Shown here one piece after another: positions 7,708 to 14,856 of a stretch of 49,222 bases of DNA (its first letter is position 1; every line of letters begins with the position of its first letter). Source of the DNA: Actinomycetota bacterium (GTDB taxonomy: Bacteria; Actinomycetota; CADDZG01; WHSQ01); assembly GCA_030446465.1 (NCBI GenBank), contig JAUJNI010000001.1, positions 729,473 to 778,694 of the forward strand, read 5' to 3'. The position numbers and the translations under genes were made by a program. Below the pieces are notes generated by a model. It saw nothing but the letters and a program-made list of their open reading frames with translations, ran no database searches and had not been told where the DNA came from.

Positions 7708-8555
7708 CTCTTCCCCGCGCCCGCCCTGAGAACGAGGCGGCGCAGCCTCAGCCCGTCCCAGTGACCGAACTCATGCTCGGCGTCCCACTGCATCATCCAT
7801 GTGACGGTTCCGTAGTTTTCGACCAGTCGACGCGCGGACCGCGAGAAGGCAGCGCTTGGATCTTCTTTGCCGAAGACACCCAGCGCATATACCTCTCGAG
7901 AATTCGCTACGCCGAAGGTGATTCCCAGCACATCTTCATTATCTACAATGTCGTCTTGAAGCCGTCGAAGACTTCGCAAGACTCTTATCAAATCGGTCAT
8001 GCGATCGACTTCCATCCGGACCATGACTCCCGTCCCCCCCGTCAGTCGCGTGCGGGCGCGTCGCGTCAGGGGTGCGTGGTCTAGCGAGGGCATGCCTCCA
8101 GGTCCGATCGCACCCAGTAAGTCCGGAATCCCTCCCAAAGCGGTACGACACAGAGGGTCGGAGGCCCGTTCTGCCGAGGCCCCGATCTGACTACTGTCGT
8201 CTGCAAGACTCACTCCGCTCCAGTCACCCGCTTCTTGGTTGGTCGGGGCCCAGCGCATCAGCCAGAAGGACTCGAACCAGTGAGAGAAGTTCCACATGAG
8301 GGCCTGGTGGGCTCCGGATCTCATGAACTCCTGCATCTGGTGTCTGCTGCTCCAGATGCTTATGGTCCAAAACTCGCGCGGAGCGGTGACGATGCTCGCA
8401 AATCGTACGCAGCCTTCGGTGTCTTCAAGTTGCCGTTGGATCCTGAGCGAAGCCTGCATCATCGAGGGGAAGAATCGGATACTTTTCAGGCGGGCTCGGG
8501 TCGTAACCGCCAGCTTTACCTTCGTCGGAGACGTCGTTCGTGCAGGGCCGACCAC
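7704..8555 (-). CDS. protein with a CrtA/DUF3291-like alpha+beta barrel domain
   Basis: The N-terminal ~95 residues (VKLAVTTRARLKSIRFFPSM, EGCVRFASIVTAPREFWTISIW, AHQALMWNFSHWFESFWLMRW) resemble the spheroidene-monooxygenase/DUF3291 branch of the dimeric alpha+beta barrel superfamily, some members of which bind heme or act as monooxygenases. The remaining ~185 residues (MVRMEVDRMTDLIRVL, YALGVFGKEDPSAAFSRS, TVTWMMQWDAEHEFGHWDG) may be a second similar module but are not recognised. The gene lies between two P-loop ATPase genes in a three-gene minus-strand operon, 9 bases after one and overlapping the next by 4. This suggests a role in cofactor or metal handling for the hydrogenase. Confidence 0.7.
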   Translation of the reverse strand: MVGPARTTSPTKVKLAVTTRARLKSIRFFPSMMQASLRIQRQLEDTEGCVRFASIVTAPREFWTISIWSSRHQMQEFMRSGAHQALMWNFSHWFESFWLMRWAPTNQEAGDWSGVSLADDSSQIGASAERASDPLCRTALGGIPDLLGAIGPGGMPSLDHAPLTRRARTRLTGGTGVMVRMEVDRMTDLIRVLRSLRRLQDDIVDNEDVLGITFGVANSREVYALGVFGKEDPSAAFSRSARRLVENYGTVTWMMQWDAEHEFGHWDGLRLRRLVLRAGAGKR

Positions 8556-8564
8556 GAAGTCACT

Positions 8565-9317
8565 CTACGCCCGCATGAGTTGGTCGACCAATCGGGCGAT
8601 GGCAGTCACCGCGGGGCAAGCGGGTGTCTCATCTATCACCGCTGCGCCCCGGCGATCGGCTTCGATCACCGCGGGGTCCGCTGGAACGGCACCGAAGGCT
8701 GCTGTCCCGAGCCGGTCTTCGATCAACTTCACATCAGAGGAGCCGTGCACCTTGTTTGCTACAAAGAGGGCAACGGTGCCGGCTCGAGACGTCGCTATGC
8801 GTGCGATTCTTCTCGCCGACAAGATGGACTTCCAGGTCGGCTCCACCACCACCAGAAAGGTGTCGGCGTAAGGTGCCCAGTCGAACGCCGCCTGCCGGGG
8901 GCCGGCGGGCAGATCGCCGACCACATTCCACTCTCGAAGTACCCCTGTCGTGGCCAGGCGGTGGGTTACCTGAAAGAAGGCGTTGAGCGAGCCCATGATG
9001 GGCCCCAGCCCCTCCGGGGTCGCCTTGCCGAATTGAAGCAGTCGGACCCCATCCGGCCCTACCTTTGCGAAACGCTGAACCGCCCGCGCTGCTCCAATGC
9101 CCTTCCTCAGTCGCCAGCGCCCGTCGTCGGATTGTTCCGCCGCACCTTCGAGAAAGGGTTCGGTAAGAGGGCCAAGCCCCAGGCTGATCGCAAGGCCGGG
9201 CATGGGATCTGAGTCGAGAGCCAGCACCTTTCCGCCGCGCCTTGCGAGGAGGCGAGCCGCGGTTCCGGAGATCACAGACTTGCCGGCGCCTCCCTTTCCC
9301 ACGATGGCGATCCGCAC
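8565..9317 (-). CDS. MinD/CooC-like P-loop ATPase without the Cys-X-Cys motif
   Basis: This is a deviant Walker A ATPase (RIAIVGKGGAGKS), with LALDSDPMPGLAISLGLGPL, then WNVVGDLPAGPRQAAFDWAPYADTFLVVVEPTWKS and VALFVANKV. It belongs to the same family as the two UGA-containing ATPases of this window. At the equivalent metal-site position, however, it reads GKATPEGLG, with neither Cys nor UGA, so it should not bind metal in the same way. It could be a partner subunit or a regulator. I chose GTG 9317, which puts the P-loop near residue 10 as in relatives. ATG 9377 (20 residues longer) is possible. It is the first gene of the three-gene minus operon and diverges from hypC. Confidence 0.85.
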   Translation of the reverse strand: MRIAIVGKGGAGKSVISGTAARLLARRGGKVLALDSDPMPGLAISLGLGPLTEPFLEGAAEQSDDGRWRLRKGIGAARAVQRFAKVGPDGVRLLQFGKATPEGLGPIMGSLNAFFQVTHRLATTGVLREWNVVGDLPAGPRQAAFDWAPYADTFLVVVEPTWKSILSARRIARIATSRAGTVALFVANKVHGSSDVKLIEDRLGTAAFGAVPADPAVIEADRRGAAVIDETPACPAVTAIARLVDQLMRA

Positions 9318-9400
9318 GGGACCAACCCTAAGGGCCGCCGATCGCACCGGATGCGCGATGATGAGTGTTCCAGACATATACCGGCCGAAGGGAAGCGCTC

Positions 9401-9679
9401 ATGTGCCTTGGCATCCCGGGGCAAGTGGTTGAGATCATGGACGAGGCAGCTCACATTGCGAAGGTGGATGTCGGCGGAGTGAGGCGAAACGTCAACATCG
9501 GTCTGCTGGCGGGAACCAGTGACGCGGTCGACCTTGGTGACTGGGTCCTCATCCACGTGGGATTTGCCCTCTCGAAGATCGACGAGGAAGAGGCGGCCTC
9601 AACGATCAAGTTCCTCGAGGGCCTTGGTGAGGCTTACGAGGACGAGCTCGAGCAACTGAAGGGCAGCGACATCGCATGA
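9401..9679 (+). CDS. hypC: hydrogenase assembly chaperone HypC
   Basis: HypC forms a complex with HypD to carry Fe(CN)2CO and delivers it to the hydrogenase large subunit. The start at 9401 gives the obligatory M-C-L-G-I-P-G N-terminus, with Cys2 as the functional ligand, followed by VDVGGVRRNVNIGLL and GDWVLIHVGFALSKIDEEEA. GAAGGGA lies 6 bases upstream. It has 92 residues. Its stop overlaps the next start (ATGA). It opens the hypC-hypC2-hypD-hypE run. Confidence 0.96.
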   Translation: MCLGIPGQVVEIMDEAAHIAKVDVGGVRRNVNIGLLAGTSDAVDLGDWVLIHVGFALSKIDEEEAASTIKFLEGLGEAYEDELEQLKGSDIA

Positions 9680-9924
9680 ACCACGCTTGGGTGGGTCCCC
9701 CTCCTCACGAGGGGTCGTGCGCGGTTGTCGATGGGTGCCTTACCTGCGGGGATGTCGCGGTTCCCGTCAAGGTGCTGGAGGCGGCAGAGCCGGATGCGGT
9801 CTGCGAAGACGAGCACGGCCGGCGGGGCACCGTCGGGGTTGAGCTGGTGTCCCCGGTGAGGGCCGGCGATCGCTTGCTCGTCCACGGAGGAGTCGCTATC
9901 TCACGACTGGAGCGATCCGCATGA
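9676..9924 (+). CDS. second HypC/HupF-like chaperone (variant)
   Basis: This 82-residue protein has the small beta-barrel pattern of HypC (VPVKVLEAAEPDAVCEDEHGRRGTV, then VRAGDRLLVHGGVAISRL). It lacks the Met-Cys N-terminus and instead carries a C-L-T-C pair at about residues 21-24 (CLTCGDVAVPV). Such HupF-like partners often stand beside hypC in actinobacterial hydrogenase clusters. A role as a specialised chaperone, or as a redox-sensitive partner of HypD, is inference. It overlaps hypC by 4 bases and hypD by 4 bases, so translation is likely coupled. Confidence 0.88.
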   Translation: MNHAWVGPPPHEGSCAVVDGCLTCGDVAVPVKVLEAAEPDAVCEDEHGRRGTVGVELVSPVRAGDRLLVHGGVAISRLERSA

Positions 9925-11042
9925 GGTACGTCGATGAGTTTCGGGACGCCAACCTGGCGCGAACGTTGTCAACCCAGATTGCTGCGGTTGCGGAACCGGG
10001 TCGCCACTACAAGGTCATGGAAGTGTGCGGTGGGCACACGCACACCATCTACAAGCACGGGATCGAGGACCACCTGCCCGAGACGATCGAGTTGGTCCAC
10101 GGGCCGGGATGTCCGGTCTGCGTCATCCCTATGGGCCGCGTCGACGACGGCATCTCCATAGCCAGGCGTCCGGGCGTCATCTTCACTTGCTTCGGGGACA
10201 TGATGCGTGTGCCCGGCGGTGACGGCAGCCTCCTCGACGCCAAGGCGCAGGGTGCCGACGTTCGGTTCGTCTATTCACCGCTCGACGCCCTGAAGGTCGC
10301 TCGGTTGAACCCCGAGCGCGAGGTCGTCTTCTATGCCATCGGCTTCGAGACCACCGCCCCTTCCACGGCGTTGACGTTGATGCGAGCAAAAGCCGAGGGA
10401 CTAACCAACTTCTCGGTCATGTGCAATCACGTGACGATCGTCCCGCCGCTGAAGGCACTGCTCGAATCGCCGGACCTACGACTGGACGCGTTCATCGGTC
10501 CGGGCCACGTCTCGACTGTGATTGGTTGCCGCCCCTACGAGTTCATCCCGGCCGACTACGGCCAGCCGGTGGTCGTCGCAGGCTTCGAGCCGCTCGACCT
10601 CTTGCAGGCCGTCTACATGATCATGCTGCAGTTGGCGGAGGGACGGAGCGAGATCGAAAACCAATACGGGCGAGTGGTCCCCTGGGAAGGGAACCTCAGG
10701 GCGCTCGAGGTCCTTCAGGAGGTCTTCGAGCTTCGGCCTTATTTCGAATGGAGGGGCCTGGGCTTCATTTCGCAGAGCGCCCTCAAGCTGTCCGACGCCT
10801 ACCGTGACTTCGACGCCGAGCTTCGCTTCGACGTCCCCGGTGTGCGTGTCGCCGATCCCAAGGCGTGTCAGTGCGGTGAGGTTCTAAAGGGCGTCATCAA
10901 ACCGTGGGAATGCAAAGTGTTCGGGACGGCGTGCACTCCGGAGACACCCATCGGTACCTGCATGGTGTCCTCCGAGGGGGCCTGCGCGGCCTACTACAAC
11001 TTCGGACGGTTTGCCAGGTCGACAGCCCGCGCCGGCAGCTAG
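9921..11042 (+). CDS. hypD: hydrogenase formation protein HypD
   Basis: HypD is the [4Fe-4S] scaffold on which the Fe(CN)2CO unit is assembled together with HypC and HypE. The diagnostic Cys motifs are present: EVCGGHTH, HGPGCPVCV, and the C-terminal cluster ligands around ACQCGEVLKG, KPWECKVFGTACTPETPIGTCMVSSEGACAAYY. The length of 373 aa is normal. It starts at ATG 9921, overlapping the previous stop, and is followed 17 bases later by hypE. Confidence 0.97.
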   Translation: MRYVDEFRDANLARTLSTQIAAVAEPGRHYKVMEVCGGHTHTIYKHGIEDHLPETIELVHGPGCPVCVIPMGRVDDGISIARRPGVIFTCFGDMMRVPGGDGSLLDAKAQGADVRFVYSPLDALKVARLNPEREVVFYAIGFETTAPSTALTLMRAKAEGLTNFSVMCNHVTIVPPLKALLESPDLRLDAFIGPGHVSTVIGCRPYEFIPADYGQPVVVAGFEPLDLLQAVYMIMLQLAEGRSEIENQYGRVVPWEGNLRALEVLQEVFELRPYFEWRGLGFISQSALKLSDAYRDFDAELRFDVPGVRVADPKACQCGEVLKGVIKPWECKVFGTACTPETPIGTCMVSSEGACAAYYNFGRFARSTARAGS

Positions 11043-11059
11043 TCCCAGGTGAGGGACCG

Positions 11060-12136
11060 ATGGCGGATCTAGAGGACGAGGTCCTCGCGCGCATCGAACG
11101 GCAGCGCAAGCTTCGTCCCCGCTGGCGTGACGACCGCATCACGATGACGCATGGAGCTGGAGGCAAGGCGACGCATACCCTCGTCGCAGGCCTTTTTGAG
11201 CCCGCCTTCTCCAACCAAGCCCTAGCCCAACTAACCGATGCGGCATTCCTTGACATCGATGGCGCTCGCATGGCCATGACGACCGACGCGTTCGTCGTCA
11301 AGCCTCTGCGCTTCCCGGGGGGTTCCATCGGTGAGCTCGCCGTCAACGGGACCGTCAATGACCTGTCTGTGTCTGGAGCGCGGCCGGTTGCTTTATCTGC
11401 CGCGTTCATCATTGAAGAGGGCCTGGATGGGGACGTCTTGAGGGCCGAGGTCGACGCGATGGCGGAAGCAGCGTCGAGGGCCGATGTCTCGATCGTGACC
11501 GGTGACACCAAGGTCGTCGAGCGAGGGAAGGCCGACGGCATGTACATAGTGACTGCCGGAATGGGACTGAGGGTTCATCAGGAGCCGCTGTCCGGCGCCT
11601 CGATCATGCCGGGCGACCGAATCTTGTGCTCCGGTCCAATAGGCGACCACGGGACGGCCATCATGCTGGCGCGCGGGGAGCTCGAGCTGGACGCCGACGT
11701 CCAGTCCGATACCGCTCCCCTGTGGCCGCTCGCTCGGGCCCTCATGGCGGCGGTCGGTTCATCGCTACGTGTCATGCGGGATCCGACGCGAGGGGGTGTC
11801 GCCACCGTTCTCAACGAGCTGGCGTCTGATGCGAACGTCGGAGTGGTGCTCGACGAAGCTGCGGTCCCAGTGCGCCCGCCGGTTAAGGGGGCCTGCGAGA
11901 TCCTCGGCATAGATCCAATGTACGTAGCCAATGAGGGAAGGCTCCTCGCAGTGGTAGCCCCAGAGGCCGCCGCACATGCCCTCGAGGCCATGCGCAACGT
12001 TCCGGGAGGTGACGGGGCCGCGCTGGTAGGCGAGGTCGCAGCTCAACCGGCGGGCATGGTCCTGGTCAGGACCGGTTTCGGAGGCACGAGGATCATGGAC
12101 ATGCTCATCGGCGATCCGCTGCCCCGTATCTGCTAG
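11060..12136 (+). CDS. hypE: hydrogenase maturation protein HypE
   Basis: HypE uses ATP to dehydrate the carbamoyl group, received from HypF on its C-terminal Cys, into a thiocyanate that donates CN to HypD. The protein has the PurM/SelD fold with MTHGAGGKATH, MTTDAFVVKPLRFPGG, VNGTVNDLSVSGA, GDTKVVERG and RDPTRGGVATVLNE. It ends in the mandatory P-R-I-C, with the acceptor Cys as last residue. It has 358 aa from ATG 11060 (upstream GAGGGA). It resembles SelD in fold, but the PRIC tail makes it HypE and not a selenophosphate synthetase. Confidence 0.97.
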   Translation: MADLEDEVLARIERQRKLRPRWRDDRITMTHGAGGKATHTLVAGLFEPAFSNQALAQLTDAAFLDIDGARMAMTTDAFVVKPLRFPGGSIGELAVNGTVNDLSVSGARPVALSAAFIIEEGLDGDVLRAEVDAMAEAASRADVSIVTGDTKVVERGKADGMYIVTAGMGLRVHQEPLSGASIMPGDRILCSGPIGDHGTAIMLARGELELDADVQSDTAPLWPLARALMAAVGSSLRVMRDPTRGGVATVLNELASDANVGVVLDEAAVPVRPPVKGACEILGIDPMYVANEGRLLAVVAPEAAAHALEAMRNVPGGDGAALVGEVAAQPAGMVLVRTGFGGTRIMDMLIGDPLPRIC

Positions 12137-12143
12137 CGACTCC

Positions 12144-13382
12144 ATGAGCGCGCCGGCCGACCCAGTTGCAGCGGGCTATCGATTACGAGAGATGGTCGTT
12201 CGCGACTTCTTCACGGCGGAGGCCCCCAGGGTGTCGCGGCTTTGCCACGCCATGGCGCAGAGATTCTTCAGCGGCGGAAGATTGATCGCGTTTGGCGCCG
12301 GAGCGGCGGTGACGGACGCCCAACACGTCTCCGTGGAGTTCGTCCACCCGGTGATCGTGGGGAAGCGAGCGCTCCCTGCCGTCGCTCTCGTCAACGACGT
12401 CGCTTCTACGCTCGGGCTGGCATACAGACACGGTGCTGATCACTTTGCGCGCCAACTCGAAGTGATGGGACGTCCGGACGACATCGCACTGGGAATGTTG
12501 CACGGCCCCCAAGATGCAGTCGAATCTGTGGCGGCGGGGCTCAAGCAGGCGGCTTCCAGCGGAATGCTTCCGATTTGGCTGGGGACGGTGGGCGGGCGTG
12601 ACGACGGGGGAGCGGAGTACCGCTTCGAGGTGGATTGCGAGGATCCCTTTGTCGTTCAGGAGGTGCACGAAACCCTCTATCACGTTCTGTGGGAGCTAGT
12701 GCATGTCTTCTTCGAACACAAAGGGCTGCTTTCCAACCGCCGCCCTCAGGCTCGGACGCACGACAGCGGCCGGTCGAGCTTTCTCTATCCGTTTCTGGCC
12801 CAGTCGGAAGCGGACCTCGACGGTGTCCTTGCGGAAGTCAACGGTTCCGTGCTCCAGAAAGCCGAGGACGTCATTGCCATGCGCCGGGCTTCCATGGACC
12901 CGAGCGGTCTTGCTGAGACGGCTCGACTGATCTCGCAGCGGGTGCACAGAGGAGGTCAGGTGCTTGTGTTCGGAAACGGGGGTTCTGCCACCGACGCACA
13001 AGATCTCGTTGCCGACCTGGTGGCTCCGGCTGAAGACATGAGGCCGGTGCCCGCGCTCTCGCTCACAAACGACGCGGCGGTCATGACCGCGATCGGCAAC
13101 GACGTGGGCTTCGAGAACGTCTTCGCCCGCCAGGTGATTGCTCACGGTACCAACGCCGACGTGGCGATCGCCATTTCAACGAGCGGCGGGTCCCGCAACG
13201 TCGTGGCCGCGCTCCAGGAGGCAAAGAGACGCGACATGCTAACCGTCGGGTTTGGAGGCTACGGAGGAGGTCGCCTGTCGACCGTATGTGACAGGGTCCA
13301 TGTGGTTCAAGGGGACTACATCCCTCGCATCCAGGAGGCCCAGGCCACGCAATACCACCTGCTGCGCAGCCTCATTCGCTAG
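12144..13382 (+). CDS. tandem double-SIS-domain protein (phosphoheptose-isomerase-like)
   Basis: Two sugar-isomerase (SIS) domains are joined in one chain. The first is at residues ~30-190, with GGRLIAFGAGAAVTDAQHVSVEFVHP. The second is at ~240-410, with GGQVLVFGNGGSATDAQDLVADLV, PALSLTNDAAVMTAIGNDVGFENVF and AISTSGGSRNVVAAL. The second keeps the GmhA-like G-N-G-G-S-A-x-D-A loop and the STSG phosphosugar-binding loop. In the first these are altered, so it may be structural. GmhA isomerises sedoheptulose 7-phosphate. Here the gene sits 8 bases after hypE, and I infer an accessory role, possibly in hydrogenase ligand supply, that the sequence alone does not prove. Confidence 0.85.
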   Translation: MSAPADPVAAGYRLREMVVRDFFTAEAPRVSRLCHAMAQRFFSGGRLIAFGAGAAVTDAQHVSVEFVHPVIVGKRALPAVALVNDVASTLGLAYRHGADHFARQLEVMGRPDDIALGMLHGPQDAVESVAAGLKQAASSGMLPIWLGTVGGRDDGGAEYRFEVDCEDPFVVQEVHETLYHVLWELVHVFFEHKGLLSNRRPQARTHDSGRSSFLYPFLAQSEADLDGVLAEVNGSVLQKAEDVIAMRRASMDPSGLAETARLISQRVHRGGQVLVFGNGGSATDAQDLVADLVAPAEDMRPVPALSLTNDAAVMTAIGNDVGFENVFARQVIAHGTNADVAIAISTSGGSRNVVAALQEAKRRDMLTVGFGGYGGGRLSTVCDRVHVVQGDYIPRIQEAQATQYHLLRSLIR

Positions 13383-13480
13383 CGAGCCAGTCGCGAGCGA
13401 GGAGGGGGCGCACCGGGAGCGAAGGCTGAAAAGGTGGGGTGCCTGAGCGAAGGAGCGCCGCCCCGCAGCGAAGCCTGTTT
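13383..13480 (+). repeat. intergenic stretch with repeated GAGCGA motifs
   Basis: This 98-base gap separates the convergent double-SIS gene and the small zinc protein. The hexamer GAGCGA occurs three times (near 13394, 13417 and 13444), with AGCGAAG a fourth time near 13468. GCACC can pair with GGTGC across about 25 bases. It may act as a bidirectional terminator, but it lacks the U-run of a classic one. Confidence 0.3.
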
Positions 13481-13723
13481 CTAGTGAGAGCTGGAGGCCT
13501 CGTGGCCGATCACGTGGCTTATCCGCCTGCACCCCGCACATCCGGTGACGTAGGCGTCGGTGTGGAGGGCGTCCTCGATCGTCTCAGGAGCCCGAGTGCC
13601 CTTCTCGGCTGCGAGTCGCTCCCACGGCGGGGTGTGCTCCTCCCGACGATAGGGGCTGGGCGCCCCGCACCAGGGGCAGAACTGGGGGTCCCTGATCTCC
13701 GCTAGCGACGGTGGTTGGTCCAT
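13481..13723 (-). CDS. small two-CxxC zinc-ribbon protein
   Basis: An 80-residue protein with C-P-W-C-G (residues ~16-20) and C-A-G-C (~62-65) forms a probable single zinc ribbon or rubredoxin-like metal knuckle. It ends in a His-containing tail (HVIGHEASSSH). It converges on the hyp operon and is followed by three membrane protein genes on the same strand. Its place in the island and the pair of CxxC motifs suggest metal or Fe-S related work. No family name is recognised. Confidence 0.7.
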   Translation of the reverse strand: MDQPPSLAEIRDPQFCPWCGAPSPYRREEHTPPWERLAAEKGTRAPETIEDALHTDAYVTGCAGCRRISHVIGHEASSSH

Positions 13724-13769
13724 TGCCTCTCTCCCCCGATACGCCTGCGCGGGATGCTCCGCCAGGTGT

Positions 13770-14033
13770 CTACCGATCGGCGGCGGCCCTTTGCGCTTTT
13801 TCTGCGATGGGACCTAAGGCGGCTTCTATCTCCCTGAGCGTTTGGTTGATCCTCAATACCGAGGGCCCGATGACGCCCGTCTGTGTCTCCACTGCTCGAA
13901 CGCCGAAGGCGATCTTCCCGAGATACTTCGACACATTCGCCAGCCTCTTGGTGAGCAGGATGAGGTAGGTCGCAAGCACAGCGACTACCACGAGGACTTC
14001 GAACACGGTCAGGACGACCAGAGCCGTCGTCAC
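13770..14033 (-). CDS. single-TM protein, hydrogenase-island type A
   Basis: This 87-residue protein starts with a strong membrane helix (ALVVLTVFEVLVVVAVLATYLI, with a few charged residues after it). An amphipathic helical tail follows: LGKIAFGVRAVETQTGVIGPSVLRINQTLREIEAAL. The tail matches that of the protein at 21603-21857 (LGTINVGLRSIAQRVEPLEPILAEINGDL) in spacing and residues, so the two are paralogs. Its stop lies 46 bases from the zinc-ribbon start, and it overlaps the upstream gene by 4 bases. The topology fits a membrane anchor or scaffold for a cytoplasmic-face enzyme; this role is inference. Confidence 0.75.
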   Translation of the reverse strand: MTTALVVLTVFEVLVVVAVLATYLILLTKRLANVSKYLGKIAFGVRAVETQTGVIGPSVLRINQTLREIEAALGPIAEKAQRAAADR

Positions 14034-14311
14034 GAGCTCTCCCCTTTAGAGAGCAGCTCGTCGTGCTTGAGGGCTTCGGCCTTGATGGTCTCGAGCGCCT
14101 CCGCAGTGTTTCCGAGCAGCCACGTGGTGGCGGTGTTGCGAGCGACCGTGGTTGCCGTCTCCCACAGCTCCATGACGTTGCGCTCGACATCTTTGACCGC
14201 CTTCAGCAAGGTGTGTAGCAAGAACACGACGACCGCGGCCACGACGAGACCGACCGCTAGTGTGATCCACCAGATCGTCTGGACCTCGGCTTCCAGCGCG
14301 GCGAGGGTCAC
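14030..14311 (-). CDS. single-TM protein, hydrogenase-island type B
   Basis: A 93-residue protein opens with a short N-terminus ending in I-W-W. It has one membrane helix (ITLAVGLVVAAVVVFLLHTLL) and a charged, probably helical tail (KAVKDVERNVMELWETATTVARNTATTWLLGNTAEALETI). The pattern of aromatic pair, helix, LL and a charged V..I/V.R heptad tail is shared with the protein at 21866-22138. It sits between a type A protein and a larger membrane protein with gene overlaps of 4 and 0 bases, so all three are probably made together. Confidence 0.73.
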   Translation of the reverse strand: MTLAALEAEVQTIWWITLAVGLVVAAVVVFLLHTLLKAVKDVERNVMELWETATTVARNTATTWLLGNTAEALETIKAEALKHDELLSKGESS

Positions 14312-14701
14312 TCAGGCCTCCGAACCGTCATGGGGTTCCGTCGGCAGCCCTGCCGGCTGGCTCGAGGCGGGGCCGCCGAGTCCCTTTCTGTTCGGGGTCT
14401 GGGGCGCGCCTCCTCCGTCGGCACCTGCACTGTCAGGCTCTCCCCCTCCAAGGGCTCGACGTGCCTCCGTGGCCCCCGCCAGGAGGTCCCCCGCCACTTG
14501 GTTCGTAGTGCCCACCTGCCACAGCACCTCGGTTCGCTCCTGGGTTCGCCTGAGCGATGAGGTCCCGTCCTCGGCCACCGATGCGATCCTTCTGGCGGTC
14601 GCCGTAATGGCGAGGAGGAGGGCTGCTACGACTACGACGATGGCGGCGCCGATCCCGTAGCCGATCCACCAGCCAGTCAGGTTCGCTGCGGCGACGATCA
14701 T
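14312..14701 (-). CDS. single-TM protein with a disordered Gly/Pro-rich tail
   Basis: The 129-residue protein has an N-terminal helix (WWIGYGIGAAIVVVVAALLLAITATARRI), a helical segment (SLRRTQERTEVLWQVGTTNQVAGDLLAG) and an unstructured tail rich in Gly, Pro and Ser. It is the first gene of the minus-strand membrane-protein operon and diverges from the hydrogenase small-subunit gene across a 155-base control region. This makes co-regulation with the hydrogenase likely. The aromatic W-W before the helix is shared with the type B proteins. Confidence 0.72.
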   Translation of the reverse strand: MIVAAANLTGWWIGYGIGAAIVVVVAALLLAITATARRIASVAEDGTSSLRRTQERTEVLWQVGTTNQVAGDLLAGATEARRALGGGEPDSAGADGGGAPQTPNRKGLGGPASSQPAGLPTEPHDGSEA

Positions 14702-14733
14702 TTGAGTTTCGTCCTCTCCAAGAGGGTCGGTCT

Positions 14734-14845
14734 GCTATGTGTTCCGAGCATACACAGGCCGCGCTCCCCGAGGAAGGCGCGGCCCTCGTAACTGGAACGC
14801 GGAACAGCCCGGCAGGGAGTAACGTAGGTGCACAACTCACATAGC
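14734..14845. promoter_or_regulatory. symmetric 8-bp inverted repeat in the divergent hydrogenase control region
   Basis: GCTATGTG (14734-14741) and CACATAGC (14838-14845) are perfect reverse complements. One lies about 33 bases from the start of the leftward gene. The other lies 11 bases upstream of the small-subunit ATG. This placement fits two half-sites, or two copies of a site in opposite orientation, controlling divergent promoters. No regulator family is recognised. Confidence 0.4.
14757..14784. repeat. perfect 8-bp GC-rich inverted repeat (hairpin)
   Basis: GGCCGCGC (14757-14764) and GCGCGGCC (14777-14784) form a perfect stem with a 12-base loop, nested near the centre of the flanking GCTATGTG/CACATAGC pair. 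It could be an operator or a leader hairpin of either divergent transcript. No U-run follows, so it is not a standard terminator. Confidence 0.45.
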
Positions 14846-14856
14846 CGGAGGTAGGG

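Noticed and set aside
11060-12136. SelD (selenophosphate synthetase)
   Set aside because: The fold is shared, but the C-terminal P-R-I-C and the hypD context make it HypE. No sel gene is in the window.
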